Origin: UBA7887 sp964408735
Lineage (GTDB): Bacteria; Pseudomonadota; Alphaproteobacteria; UBA7887
Reading direction: 5' to 3'
NCBI GenBank assembly: GCA_964408735.1
Contig: CAYPAX010000004.1
Span: 1-64,000, forward strand
DNA: 64,000 bases
Both the position numbers and the translations under genes were made by a program. Within the stretch, counting starts at the first letter, position 1. Every line of letters begins with the position of its first letter. The notes beneath the pieces are model-generated. The model saw only the letters and a list, made by a program, of their open reading frames with translations, was not told the DNA's origin and searched no databases. Positions 15,542-24,135 of the stretch are shown here, piece after piece.

Positions 15542-17217
15542 TACATGGCGGCGAAGGTTCGCGGATGCTCGGACTCGTAAGCCTGCCAGGCATTGAGGTC
15601 GCGCGCCGGGTCGGCGTCCGGATGCTCCAGACGAAAGCGCGCAATGCGGGCCTCGGGCAAGGCGAAGCCGCGAAAGGCCAAGCCCAGGTCGGCGAGCCAG
15701 GTGGCGATCTCGGGGATCGTCACGGGGCGCTCGTGGGCGTGGAAGAGCAGGTCGCGGCAGCGGTTGAGGCCATAGAAATCGGGCGCCGACAAGGTCTGCT
15801 GCCAGCGTTGATCCGGATCGGTCATCAGCTCGTGGCGGAAAGCGCGAATCGTTTCCGCGTCGGCGCCCAGGCCGCGGCCGGCGATCTCGGCGCGTAGCGT
15901 GGCAATTTCCGCCCTCGCGGTGGCGCTGTAGAGGCCGATCAGCATGGCACCGTCGGGTTCCAGGCAATCGACCAGCGCTCGCCAGCCGGCCAGCGGGTCA
16001 GCCATGTGATGCAATACGCCGACGCACTCGATGACATCAAAGCGCCGACCGAGCTTCGCTGCCGCCAGAATGTCGCCCTGTACGAAGCGGATGCGCTCCA
16101 CACCGTAGTCGCGCGCGCGCCGTGCGCCATAGGCGAGGCTCGCCCGGCTGAGATCGAGCGCCGTGACTTGAGCTTGCTCGCCATAGCCGAGCGCGGCGGC
16201 GATGGCCTGCTGGCCGGTGCCGCAGCCGGCGATCAGCACCTCGACCTTGCGGCGTGGTGCGCTGCCGACGAAGCGCGCCATGTCTTGCGCGAAGGCGCCT
16301 GGGCGCGGGCGTGTCAGGCGCTGCCAGCGGGGATAGGGGTTGGCCTCGTATTGCGCCGCGACTGCGCCTGAGGTGGCATCGCCGAGACTGCCCAGCGAGG
16401 GCAGGGCGGCCGCCAGTTCGCGTTCGCTCTCGGCTTCGGCGTGGGCCTCGGCAAGCATTGTGGCGAAGGCGCGTGGACGCGCGTCGATGTTCGGATCGGG
16501 CAGGGCGTACAGCGCCTGCAGCAAGCCGGTCGCGACAGCCGCACGCTCCTGCGCATCCGCATACCAGACGTAATCGCAGCTCCGGGCCTGGCGCGCCAAG
16601 GCACAGGCAAAGGCGCGCGCAGCCTTGCGCTCGATCAGTCCGGGCGTCAGCAGCAGTGTCCGCCGCAGGGCGGTCAGCAGCAGCTCGATCTCCGCATCGG
16701 CATTGCTGCCTTCCGCGAGACAGGCCAGCAGCAGGGGATCGGCCAAAGCCTCGTCATTGCGGCGTGACAGCAGGGCCTCGGCCGCCGCCGTCCAGCCCTC
16801 TGCGCGGCCACGCGCGATCGCCGCTGCCAGAGCGCCATGGGCCTTGAGCCAGGCGATGCCGGCGCGGGCGAGGGGCTGGGGGTCTATCCCGGGATGGCCT
16901 AAGCCGGCGAGCAGGCCGCGGCGGTCAAGCGTCTCGGGCGGCACGGCGCCGTGGCTTTCCAGCAGCACGGCCAGACGTTGCGCCGCCGCGTCGAGCTTGC
17001 GGTCGCGGGCCAGGGCGCGGCTGTAGGCGGCGATTGCCTCGGCCGGGCGCCGCGCGGCTTCCAATGCCATGGCATGGGCGAAATGAGCGCGGGGATTGCG
17101 CGGCGCTTCCTCGGCCAGGGCGGCGAGGCGCTGAAGAGCGCTGTCATCGCCGGCCTCGAGCGCGGTGACGGCGCCCGCGACGGCCTGGTCGATCATGGTT
17201 TTGCTGCGCGTGCTCAT
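15511..17217 (-). CDS. TPR-containing class I SAM-dependent methyltransferase
   Basis: 568 residues from the ATG at 17217. Residues about 10-95 look like tetratricopeptide helices (PRAHFAHAMALEAARRP and AIAAYSRALARDRKLDAAAQ). A middle helical region follows, then YEANPYPRWQRL at about 290-300 and the methyltransferase domain with motif I VEVLIAGCGTGQQAIA (about 325-340), VTALDLSRASLAYGARRA and FDVIECVGVLHHMADP. The NPYPRW box in front of motif I is typical of a TPR-methyltransferase family whose targets are unknown; protein or natural-product methylation is possible. It lies downstream of the Cys-rich haem protein gene but is separated from it by a terminator hairpin, so the two are probably not one transcript. 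Confidence 0.85.
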   Translation of the reverse strand: MSTRSKTMIDQAVAGAVTALEAGDDSALQRLAALAEEAPRNPRAHFAHAMALEAARRPAEAIAAYSRALARDRKLDAAAQRLAVLLESHGAVPPETLDRRGLLAGLGHPGIDPQPLARAGIAWLKAHGALAAAIARGRAEGWTAAAEALLSRRNDEALADPLLLACLAEGSNADAEIELLLTALRRTLLLTPGLIERKAARAFACALARQARSCDYVWYADAQERAAVATGLLQALYALPDPNIDARPRAFATMLAEAHAEAESERELAAALPSLGSLGDATSGAVAAQYEANPYPRWQRLTRPRPGAFAQDMARFVGSAPRRKVEVLIAGCGTGQQAIAAALGYGEQAQVTALDLSRASLAYGARRARDYGVERIRFVQGDILAAAKLGRRFDVIECVGVLHHMADPLAGWRALVDCLEPDGAMLIGLYSATARAEIATLRAEIAGRGLGADAETIRAFRHELMTDPDQRWQQTLSAPDFYGLNRCRDLLFHAHERPVTIPEIATWLADLGLAFRGFALPEARIARFRLEHPDADPARDLNAWQAYESEHPRTFAAMYQFWCTAPAA

Positions 17218-17235
17218 GGCCCGAATGTGCCACGT

Positions 17236-17278
17236 CCAGCGAAAAAGAGAAGGAGGCGATGGCATAACCATCGCCTCC
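17236..17278 (-). terminator. Rho-independent terminator downstream of the Cys-rich P460 gene
   Basis: Read on the minus strand, GGAGGCGATGG pairs perfectly with CCATCGCCTCC (17252-17278, 11-bp stem, 5-base loop) and is followed by TTCTCTTTTTC. It lies 92 bases beyond the stop of the gene at 17370-18533 and only 19 bases before the methyltransferase start, so it insulates the two genes. The remaining space (17279-17369) holds G/C-rich imperfect hairpins and no gene. Confidence 0.75.
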
Positions 17279-17369
17279 AACGCGCCGAGGAGAGGTCCGG
17301 GGGGCCTACTCCTCGTCTGGGACGGCGGGTGTGGCCACCGCCGCCCCAACCGGGGGGTCTTATTGTCGT

Positions 17370-18533
17370 CTAGCGCCGATATTCCTCCGGCAGGAACCAG
17401 AGAGCGTCCTGTTCTCCGACGGCGTTGTGGCAGTCGGCGCAGAACTGGACCTTGGCCGAGCCGGCCCCGTTGGTGGTGCCGAACACGGTGCCGTTGGGCA
17501 TCACCATCTGGTATTGCCAGTCTCCACTGCCGGCATTGAAGCCGGCCTCCATCTTGGTCATCAGGAAGAGGGGGCCGACCATGACCTGTCCCTTGCCGTT
17601 GACCGAGAAGCTGTCCTTGGCGAGCACCGTTCCGGCGGCCATGGTGCCGGCGTCCTCGTAGCCGCCATAGGCGTTGTTGTTCGAATAGTTGTTGACGTAG
17701 CGCCCGCCATGGGTGGCCGAGATATATGGCGAGGTGGCGAAGTTGGTCCAGCCGACATATTGCCGCCCGGCCATGATGCCCGAGCGGGCGTAGGCCGAGA
17801 TCAGGTCCGACTTGGCGCAGCTGTAGGCGTCGCGCGCCTCGGCGTCCGTCAGCTCAGCACCGCCGCCGGCTCCGCAGGGACTGCAGGCGCCGCACGGATT
17901 GCACGGATTGCAGCCAGCCGCCGCACAGGGATTGCAGGGGCTGCATGCTGCCGCAGCACACGGATTGCACGGATTGCAGGCACCGCATCCTGCCGCCGCG
18001 CAGGGATTGCAGGCGCCGCATCCTGCCGCCGCGCAGGGATTGCAGGCGCCGCAAGGGCCGCAAGGATGACAGGGGTGGCAGGCCTTGGCGGCGCAGGGAT
18101 TGCAGGCGATGCGCGGCACCACGCATTCGGTCGTGCCGACGCCGGCGCCACAGCCAGCCGCACCACAGGGGCCACAAGGACCGCAGGGGCCACAAGGGCC
18201 GCAGGCACCACAGCCGGCGGCGGCGCAAGGATTGCAGGCACCGCAGCCTGCCGCCGCACAGGGATTGCAGCCGCCGCAGGGATTGCAGGCGCCGCAGCCA
18301 GCGGCAGCGCAGGGATTGCACGCGCCGCAACCTGCTGCATCACAGGGATTGCATCCGCCGCAGGCGCCGCAAGGATTACAACCGCCGCAGGCGCCGCATG
18401 CCTTGCAAGCGGCGGCAGCACAGCCTCCGGCCTTGGCGCCGGTATCGGTACAGCCCGCCGTCGCCAGGCCGATGCCGATGACAAACGGCAAGACCGTGGT
18501 GGTGAGCAACCGGCTTCTGGTGGTGAATTGCAT
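17370..18533 (-). CDS. exported Cys-rich repeat protein with C-terminal cytochrome P460-type haem domain
   Basis: 387 residues from the ATG at 18533, which has the ribosome site AGGGGAGA; an upstream ATG at 18560 would spoil the signal peptide. Residues 1-28 are a signal peptide ending ATAGC; the lipobox is imperfect (Thr at -3), so lipoprotein status is only likely. Residues about 28-228 hold about 50 cysteines in units such as CNPC, CGAC, CGPC and CAAAGC, almost all spaced C-x2-C or C-x4-C. Residues about 232-387 resemble cytochrome P460: YVGWTNFATSPYISATHGG, a GPLFLMTKMEAGFNAGSGDW stretch, and the haem c attachment motif CADCH at 365-369. P460 enzymes oxidise hydroxylamine or bind NO; here the repeat may hold metals or disulfides. 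Function is unknown. Confidence 0.85.
   Translation of the reverse strand: MQFTTRSRLLTTTVLPFVIGIGLATAGCTDTGAKAGGCAAAACKACGACGGCNPCGACGGCNPCDAAGCGACNPCAAAGCGACNPCGGCNPCAAAGCGACNPCAAAGCGACGPCGPCGPCGPCGAAGCGAGVGTTECVVPRIACNPCAAKACHPCHPCGPCGACNPCAAAGCGACNPCAAAGCGACNPCNPCAAAACSPCNPCAAAGCNPCNPCGACSPCGAGGGAELTDAEARDAYSCAKSDLISAYARSGIMAGRQYVGWTNFATSPYISATHGGRYVNNYSNNNAYGGYEDAGTMAAGTVLAKDSFSVNGKGQVMVGPLFLMTKMEAGFNAGSGDWQYQMVMPNGTVFGTTNGAGSAKVQFCADCHNAVGEQDALWFLPEEYRR
17865..18430 (-). repeat. in-frame Cys/Pro/Gly/Ala repeat array
   Basis: About 565 bases encode a low-complexity array built from the 11-residue unit CNPCAAAGCGA and the shorter CGPC, CGGC and HPC units, interrupted once by a non-repetitive insert (VGTTECVVPRIA, near 18110-18145). 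The DNA is correspondingly repetitive (variants of GGATTGCAGGCGCCGCA). Units are not identical at the third codon position, so the array is old and kept by selection on the protein rather than freshly duplicated. Confidence 0.85.
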
Positions 18534-18770
18534 GGCGTAAATCTCCCCTCTCGCCCTCATCTCTCATTATTCTCATTACAAACCCTGCGCGGACGGTTGC
18601 CGAGTCAACTCTGTTCACGCCCGTGTGAGGGTTTGCCGCCGCAGATCAGCAACGGCACGTCTTGCCGCGTGGCGCGCGGCGCGTATACTCGGGCCACGTA
18701 TTCCGCACACACAGGGTCGTATCCGCCGGGGCTTCTTGCCGGCGCGCCCATTTGCTTTACGGAGAGAACC

Positions 18771-20228
18771 ATGCAGCTCAACAATCCGAGCCTGTTTCGC
18801 AGCCAGTGCTACATCGACGGCGAGTGGGTCGACGCCGACTCGGGTGGCACGTTCGAGGTCACCAATCCCGCCAATGGCGATGTGCTCGGCACGGTGCCCA
18901 AGATGGGCGCCGACGAGACGCGGCGCGCCATCGACGCGGCGAATGCCGCCTGGCCCGCCTGGCGCGCCCTGACCGGCAAGGAACGGGCACAGATCCTGCG
19001 CCGCTGGTACGACCTGATGCACGAGAACCTGGACGATCTCGGCATGATCATGACCTTGGAGCAGGGCAAGCCCCTGCCCGAAGCGAAGGGCGAGATCCAC
19101 TACGCCTCGTGGTTCGTCGAGTGGTTCGCCGAAGAGGCCAAGCGGGCCTACGGCGAAGTGATTCCGGCGACCCTGCCCGACCGCCGTATCGTTTGCACCA
19201 AGGAGCCGATCGGCGTCGTCGCGGCGATCACGCCGTGGAACTTCCCCACCGCCATGATCACCCGCAAGGCCGCCCCGGCACTCGCCGCCGGCTGTCCGAT
19301 CATCATCAAGCCCGCGTCCGCCACGCCCTACAGCGCGCTGGCCCTGGCCGTGCTTGCCGAGGAGGCCGGCATTCCCAAGGGCGTCTTCAACCTGATCACC
19401 GGCTCGGCCGGCGGCATCGGCGGCGAGCTGACCGGCAATTCGATCGTGCGCAAGATGTCGTTCACGGGTTCGACCGAGATCGGCAAGGTGCTGATGGCCC
19501 AATGCGCCGAGACCATCAAGAAGATGTCCCTCGAGCTTGGTGGCAACGCGCCGCTGATCGTCTTCGACGATGCCGATCTCGACCAGGCAGTGGCCGGCGC
19601 CATGGCGTCGAAGTACCGCAATGCCGGCCAGACCTGCGTTTGCGCCAATCGCATCCTGGTGCAGGACGGCGTCTACGACGAGTTCTCCAAACGCCTTGGC
19701 GAGGCGGTGGCCGGGCTCAAGGTCGGTGACGGCCTCGGTGACGGAATCACCCAAGGCCCGCTGATCGACATGGCGGCGATCGAGAAGGTCGAGGAGCACA
19801 TCTCAGACGCGGTCGCCAAGGGCGCGGCGGTGGCTGCCGGTGGCGAGCGCCACGACATCGGCGGACAGTTCTTCCAGCCCACCGTGCTCACGGGCGTGAC
19901 CGAGGACATGAAGATCGCCAGCGAAGAGACCTTCGGTCCGGTGGCGCCGCTCTTCCGCTTCGATAGCGAGGAAGAGGCGATCACCATGGCCAACAACACC
20001 GAGTTCGGCCTCGCCGCCTATTTCTTCAGCCGCGACATCGGCCGCATCTGGCGGGTTGCCGAGGCGCTCGAATACGGCATGGTCGGCATCAACGAAGGCA
20101 TTCTGTCGACCGAGGTTGCACCGTTCGGCGGTGTCAAGGAATCGGGCATCGGCCGCGAAGGCGCCCGCGAAGGCATGCTCGAGTTCATGGAGACCAAGTA
20201 CATGCTGATGGGCGCCATCGATAAGTAG
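18771..20228 (+). CDS. gabD: NAD(P)-dependent succinate-semialdehyde dehydrogenase-type aldehyde dehydrogenase
   Basis: 485 residues, the family's normal length. Landmarks are the cofactor segment AAITPWNFPTAMITRK, KPASATPYSALALA, the FTGSTEIGK loop, the general base Glu in SLELGGNAP and the nucleophile Cys289 in NAGQTCVCANR. The closing PFGGVKESGIGREGAREGM is characteristic of succinate/glutarate-semialdehyde dehydrogenases. It oxidises an aldehyde to the acid, probably succinate semialdehyde in 4-aminobutyrate breakdown. The ATG at 18771 has the ribosome site GGAGAGAA. Glutathione reductase follows 6 bases downstream. Specificity among ALDHs is the main uncertainty. Confidence 0.88.
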   Translation: MQLNNPSLFRSQCYIDGEWVDADSGGTFEVTNPANGDVLGTVPKMGADETRRAIDAANAAWPAWRALTGKERAQILRRWYDLMHENLDDLGMIMTLEQGKPLPEAKGEIHYASWFVEWFAEEAKRAYGEVIPATLPDRRIVCTKEPIGVVAAITPWNFPTAMITRKAAPALAAGCPIIIKPASATPYSALALAVLAEEAGIPKGVFNLITGSAGGIGGELTGNSIVRKMSFTGSTEIGKVLMAQCAETIKKMSLELGGNAPLIVFDDADLDQAVAGAMASKYRNAGQTCVCANRILVQDGVYDEFSKRLGEAVAGLKVGDGLGDGITQGPLIDMAAIEKVEEHISDAVAKGAAVAAGGERHDIGGQFFQPTVLTGVTEDMKIASEETFGPVAPLFRFDSEEEAITMANNTEFGLAAYFFSRDIGRIWRVAEALEYGMVGINEGILSTEVAPFGGVKESGIGREGAREGMLEFMETKYMLMGAIDK

Positions 20229-20234
20229 CGCGCC

Positions 20235-21587
20235 TTGGCCTACGACTACGACCTGGTCACCATAGGTGCCGGCTCGGGAGGCGTCGCCGCCTCCCGGCGC
20301 GCCGGTGCCTATGGTGCGCGGGTGGCCATTTGCGAGGAGGGGCGTGTCGGCGGCACTTGCGTGCTGCGCGGCTGCGTGCCGAAGAAGCTGCTGGTCCATG
20401 CCTCGCATGTCCGCGAGGAGATCGAGGATGCGGCAGGTTACGGCTGGACCATTCCTGATGTGCAATTCGATTGGCCGACACTGATCGCCAACAAGAACAC
20501 CGAGCTCGACCGCCTCGAAGGCATCTACAATTCCATGCTCTCCAATGCCAGCGTCGAGACCCTGGCGGGGCGGGGCGCGCTGGTGGATGCCCATACGGTC
20601 GAGGTCGGCGGCCGCAAGGTGACGGCCGAGCGCGTGCTGGTCGCCACCGGCGGCTGGCCCGAGGTGCAACCCTTTCCCGGCCAGGAATACGTCATCAGCT
20701 CGAACGAGGCGCTCGACCTGCCGGCCTTTCCGGAGCGCGTCGTCATCGCCGGCGGCGGCTATATCGCTGTCGAGTTCGCCGGCATCTTCAGCCAGCTCGG
20801 CGCCGAGGTAACCATCATCATCCGCGGCGATCACGTGCTGCGCGGTTTCGACCACGATCTGCGCCTGCATCTGGAAGAGGAGATGGCGCGCAGCGGCGTC
20901 ACCGTCCGAGCCGGCTGCAAGGTCACCGAGGTGCGCCGGGACGGCAACGCCCATGCCGTGGATACCACCGATGGTGTGACCCTCGCCGCCGATGCGGTGC
21001 TGTTCGCCACGGGCCGCAAGCCCAATACGTCCGGTATCGGCCTGGCCGAAGCGGGCGTGGTGATGGCGGATAACGGCGCCATCGTGGTGGACGAGGACTT
21101 GCAGACGACGCAGCCGGGCATCTACGCCATCGGCGACTGCACCGACCGCAACAATCTCACCCCTGTCGCCATCGCCGAGGGCAGGGCCCTGGCCGAGACC
21201 TGGTTTAACGGCAATCCCCAGCGTGTCGATTATGCCGATATCGCCACGGCGGTATTCAGCCAACCGCCCATCGGCACGGTGGGGCTGACCGAGCAGGCGG
21301 CGCGGCTGGCTTTCCCGTCGATCGATATCTACCGCTCGGCCTTCCGCCCGCTGAAGAATACGCTCAGCGGCAATCCGGGGCGGACGATGATGAAGCTGGT
21401 GGTGGACCGCGACAGCGACCGCGTGCTCGGCTGCCACCTGATCGGTGCCGACGCGCCCGAGATCGTGCAGGGCATAGCCATCGCCCTTAAATGCGGCGCG
21501 ACAAAAGCCCAGTTCGACGCCACAATGGCTATCCATCCCACGGCCGCGGAGGAACTGGTGACCATGTATATGCCTGTAGAATCTTAA
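20235..21587 (+). CDS. gor: glutathione-disulfide reductase
   Basis: 450 residues from a TTG start. FAD-binding GAGSGGVAASRRA, the redox disulfide in GGTCVLRGCVPKK (Cys42 and Cys47), the NADPH site VIAGGGYIAVEFAGIF, the second FAD motif GIYAIGDCTDRNNLTPVA and the C-terminal catalytic HPTAAEELVT identify it. The VLRGC form of the disulfide motif is the type found in alphaproteobacteria and plants. The homodimer keeps glutathione reduced with NADPH. The gene is 6 bases behind the aldehyde dehydrogenase; the TTG start is required by that spacing since no ATG lies nearby. Confidence 0.93.
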   Translation: MAYDYDLVTIGAGSGGVAASRRAGAYGARVAICEEGRVGGTCVLRGCVPKKLLVHASHVREEIEDAAGYGWTIPDVQFDWPTLIANKNTELDRLEGIYNSMLSNASVETLAGRGALVDAHTVEVGGRKVTAERVLVATGGWPEVQPFPGQEYVISSNEALDLPAFPERVVIAGGGYIAVEFAGIFSQLGAEVTIIIRGDHVLRGFDHDLRLHLEEEMARSGVTVRAGCKVTEVRRDGNAHAVDTTDGVTLAADAVLFATGRKPNTSGIGLAEAGVVMADNGAIVVDEDLQTTQPGIYAIGDCTDRNNLTPVAIAEGRALAETWFNGNPQRVDYADIATAVFSQPPIGTVGLTEQAARLAFPSIDIYRSAFRPLKNTLSGNPGRTMMKLVVDRDSDRVLGCHLIGADAPEIVQGIAIALKCGATKAQFDATMAIHPTAAEELVTMYMPVES

Positions 21588-21637
21588 CTATTATCTTTAG
21601 AATATAACTGTAACACTCTGATATAAGGGCATATACG

Positions 21638-23275
21638 ATGACGGAAAGGCCTAGGGGGCTGAAGTTCTGGGGCTGGGGTTACGCTGACGAGACGGTCGGT
21701 GACGACGAGGTCGGCGAAGTCGTGCAGCATGTCTTCGGCAAGCTCGGCGTGGCGCCGCCCGAGGCCGCGCCGGGGCCGCAACTTTCCGACATCGTGCTGG
21801 CGCCGCCGCGGGTATCCGTGCCGGCCGCCTTGCAGGATCTATGCAGCATCCATCCGCGTGACAGGGTGTCCCACACCTACGGCAAGTCGTTCATCGACTA
21901 CGTACGCACCCTGAAGCGTGACTTCGCCCCGGCGCCCGATGTCATCGCCTACCCAGAGACCGAGCAGCAGGTTATCGATTTTCTCGACTGGGGCACCCAG
22001 CAAGGTCTGGCCGTGGTGCCCTTCGGGGCCGGCTCGTCGGTGGTCGGCGGCATCGAGCACGAAGACCATGGCAGCGATCGCGGCAGGCTGACCATAGACC
22101 TGCGCAAGCTGGACCAGGTGCTGGAGGTCGACAAGACGTCACGCGCGGCGCGCATTCAGGCCGGCATATTCGGCCCGGCGCTCGACGCCGCGCTGAAGCC
22201 CCACGGGCTGACCCTGCGACACTTTCCGCAATCCTACGAGTTCTCCACGCTGGGAGGGTGGATCGCCACACGCTCGGGCGGCCATTACGCCACGCTCTAT
22301 ACCCATATCGACGATTTCGTCGAAAGCCTGCGCACGGTAACGCCCGCCGGCATCATGGAGTCGCGGCGTCTGCCGGGCTCCGGGGCAGGGCCCAGCCCGG
22401 ATCGCTTGATGATCGGCTCCGAGGGCATTCTCGGCATCATCACCGAGGCCTGGATGCGCTTGCAGGACCGGCCCACCTTCCGCGCCGGCACCGCCGTGCA
22501 GTTCGACGACTTCCACAAGGCGGCAGAGGCCGTGCGCGCGGTCTCACAAGCCGGGTTGTTCCCCAGCAACTGCCGGCTGGTCGATGCCAACGAGGCGGCC
22601 ATGAGCCGGGCCGGCGACGGCAGTGCCCATTTGATGGTGCTGGCCTTCGAATCGGCGGATCACGAGGTCGGGCCGTGGATGGACCGGGCGCTGGAATGCG
22701 CTTTCGACCATGGCGGCAGCGTGCCTGAGGAGAGCGGCGGCGAGGGGCACAAGTCTGGGGCGGCGGGGCGCTGGCGAAACGCCTTCATGCGCATGCCCTA
22801 TTACCGCGACGCGGTGATCTCGCGCGGCGTCATCCAGGACACCTTCGAGACCTCAATCACCTGGGACCGCTTTGCCGAGTTCCACGCCAATGTCAAAGCG
22901 GCGGCCGAGGATGCCATCCGGCGTGTGACCGGCCATGAGGGCCTGGTGACCTGCCGCTTCACCCACACCTATCCGGACGGCCCGGCGCCCTATTTCACCT
23001 TCCATGCCCTGAGCAATGTGAATGTCATGCTGGAGCACTGGAAGGAGATCAAGCAGGCGGCATCGGAAGCGCTGATAGCCAATGGCGGCACGATTACGCA
23101 TCACCACGCCGTCGGCCGCGACCATCGTCCCTGGTACGAGCAGCAACGCCCCGAGTTGTTCGCCGATGCGCTTGCCGCGGCAAAGCATCGTCTCGATCCC
23201 GACAGCCTGTTGAACCCCGGTATCCTGATCGACCCCGAGCACTACGAGCAAAAAGCCAAGCGGGTCGAGTTGTGA
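21638..23275 (+). CDS. FAD-binding oxidase related to alkylglycerone-phosphate synthase
   Basis: 545 residues. The FAD-binding type 4 (PCMH) domain is at about 95-280 (PDVIAYPETEQQVIDFLDW, VPFGAGSSVVGG, GSEGILGIITEAWMRLQ), followed by the FAD-oxidase C domain with the His cluster THHHAVGRDH near residue 487 that is diagnostic for alkylglycerone-phosphate synthase (AGPS), plus LKFWGWGYAD at the N-terminus as in AGPS. In eukaryotes AGPS makes ether lipids; bacterial homologues are common and mostly uncharacterised. It begins 50 bases after gor behind an AT-rich leader that may hold its own promoter, and overlaps the next gene by 4 bases (GTGA). Confidence 0.85.
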   Translation: MTERPRGLKFWGWGYADETVGDDEVGEVVQHVFGKLGVAPPEAAPGPQLSDIVLAPPRVSVPAALQDLCSIHPRDRVSHTYGKSFIDYVRTLKRDFAPAPDVIAYPETEQQVIDFLDWGTQQGLAVVPFGAGSSVVGGIEHEDHGSDRGRLTIDLRKLDQVLEVDKTSRAARIQAGIFGPALDAALKPHGLTLRHFPQSYEFSTLGGWIATRSGGHYATLYTHIDDFVESLRTVTPAGIMESRRLPGSGAGPSPDRLMIGSEGILGIITEAWMRLQDRPTFRAGTAVQFDDFHKAAEAVRAVSQAGLFPSNCRLVDANEAAMSRAGDGSAHLMVLAFESADHEVGPWMDRALECAFDHGGSVPEESGGEGHKSGAAGRWRNAFMRMPYYRDAVISRGVIQDTFETSITWDRFAEFHANVKAAAEDAIRRVTGHEGLVTCRFTHTYPDGPAPYFTFHALSNVNVMLEHWKEIKQAASEALIANGGTITHHHAVGRDHRPWYEQQRPELFADALAAAKHRLDPDSLLNPGILIDPEHYEQKAKRVEL

Positions 23276-24132
23276 AATATAGCGTCTGCAGCGGCGTTCT
23301 GCCCGAGCTCAAGCCGGAAGAGATCGTCGAGGTTCTGGCGCGGCACGGCTATGACGGCGTCGAGTGGCGGGTCAATGGCGAGTACCATTTTCCCAAGGCG
23401 ACCATCGACACCGAAGCGCCCCGCATCAAGGCGTTGTGCGATGCGCGGGGCATTGCCGTGGCCAGCCTCACCACCTTCGTCGAGCCCGACGATGACGACG
23501 ACATCCGCCGCATGATCGCCGGCGCCCAGGGCATGGGCTGCGAGCGTTTCCGCTTTTTCAGCGGGCGCTACGACAAGGCGCTCGGTTACCGCGCCATTCT
23601 CGATGCCACCAAGGCGAAGCTTGCCAATGCCCAGCACCTGCTCGACGGCAGCGGCGTCAAAGGGTTGATCGAGGTCCATTTCGGCACCATCGCCTGCAGC
23701 CCGGCAACCGCCCGCGAGCTGGTCGGCGAGTGCGATCCCGGCCTTATCGGGGTGATCTGGGATCCCGGCAACATGGTAATCGAAGGCAGCATGGATTTGC
23801 AGATGAGCGTCGATATTCTGGGCGAATACATCGACCACGTGCACGTCAAGAACACGCGCTGGGAGCCGCTCGAGGACGGCACGTGGCGCTGGCGCTTCGA
23901 CGAGCTGGCCGAAGGCACGCTGGATTGGGGCGAGGCCATCGCCGGGCTCAAGCGCATCGGCTATGACGGCTACCTATCGTTCGAGAACCTCTACCGCGTG
24001 CCGGTCAAGCACCGCGGCTTCATCGGCGAAGACCTGACTGTCGGCTCCGATTCGATCCGCGACGTCGACCAGCGCCTGGCCGACGAGCTGGCCCATACCA
24101 AGGCGCTGGTCGCCGAGGCCGGCGCCACATAA
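23272..24132 (+). CDS. sugar phosphate isomerase/epimerase family TIM-barrel protein
   Basis: 286 residues with a GTG start inside the stop of the preceding gene (GTGA overlap), showing translational coupling. The AP-endonuclease-2 type TIM barrel is recognised from GYDGVEWRVNGEYHF, GLIEVHFGTIACSP, GVIWDPGNMVIEG, IDHVHVKNTRW and GYDGYLSFENLY; the Glu, Asp and His residues in these strands form the usual divalent-metal site. Members isomerise or epimerise sugars and inositols. The pairing with an AGPS-like FAD enzyme is unusual and may point to a polyol or glycerol-derived substrate, but this is inference. Confidence 0.85.
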   Translation: MKYSVCSGVLPELKPEEIVEVLARHGYDGVEWRVNGEYHFPKATIDTEAPRIKALCDARGIAVASLTTFVEPDDDDDIRRMIAGAQGMGCERFRFFSGRYDKALGYRAILDATKAKLANAQHLLDGSGVKGLIEVHFGTIACSPATARELVGECDPGLIGVIWDPGNMVIEGSMDLQMSVDILGEYIDHVHVKNTRWEPLEDGTWRWRFDELAEGTLDWGEAIAGLKRIGYDGYLSFENLYRVPVKHRGFIGEDLTVGSDSIRDVDQRLADELAHTKALVAEAGAT

Positions 24133-24135
24133 TCG

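Noticed and set aside
17865..18430. Direct repeats that could suggest a CRISPR array
   Set aside because: The units are short, contiguous, codon-phased and without unique spacers, and no cas genes are near. They encode the Cys-rich protein.
18085..18540. Plus-strand Gln/Pro-rich open frame opposite the Cys-repeat gene
   Set aside because: It is the antisense of a repetitive coding region (PQGPQGP against GPCGPC). The minus strand has a signal peptide, ribosome site and a recognisable haem domain; the plus strand has none.
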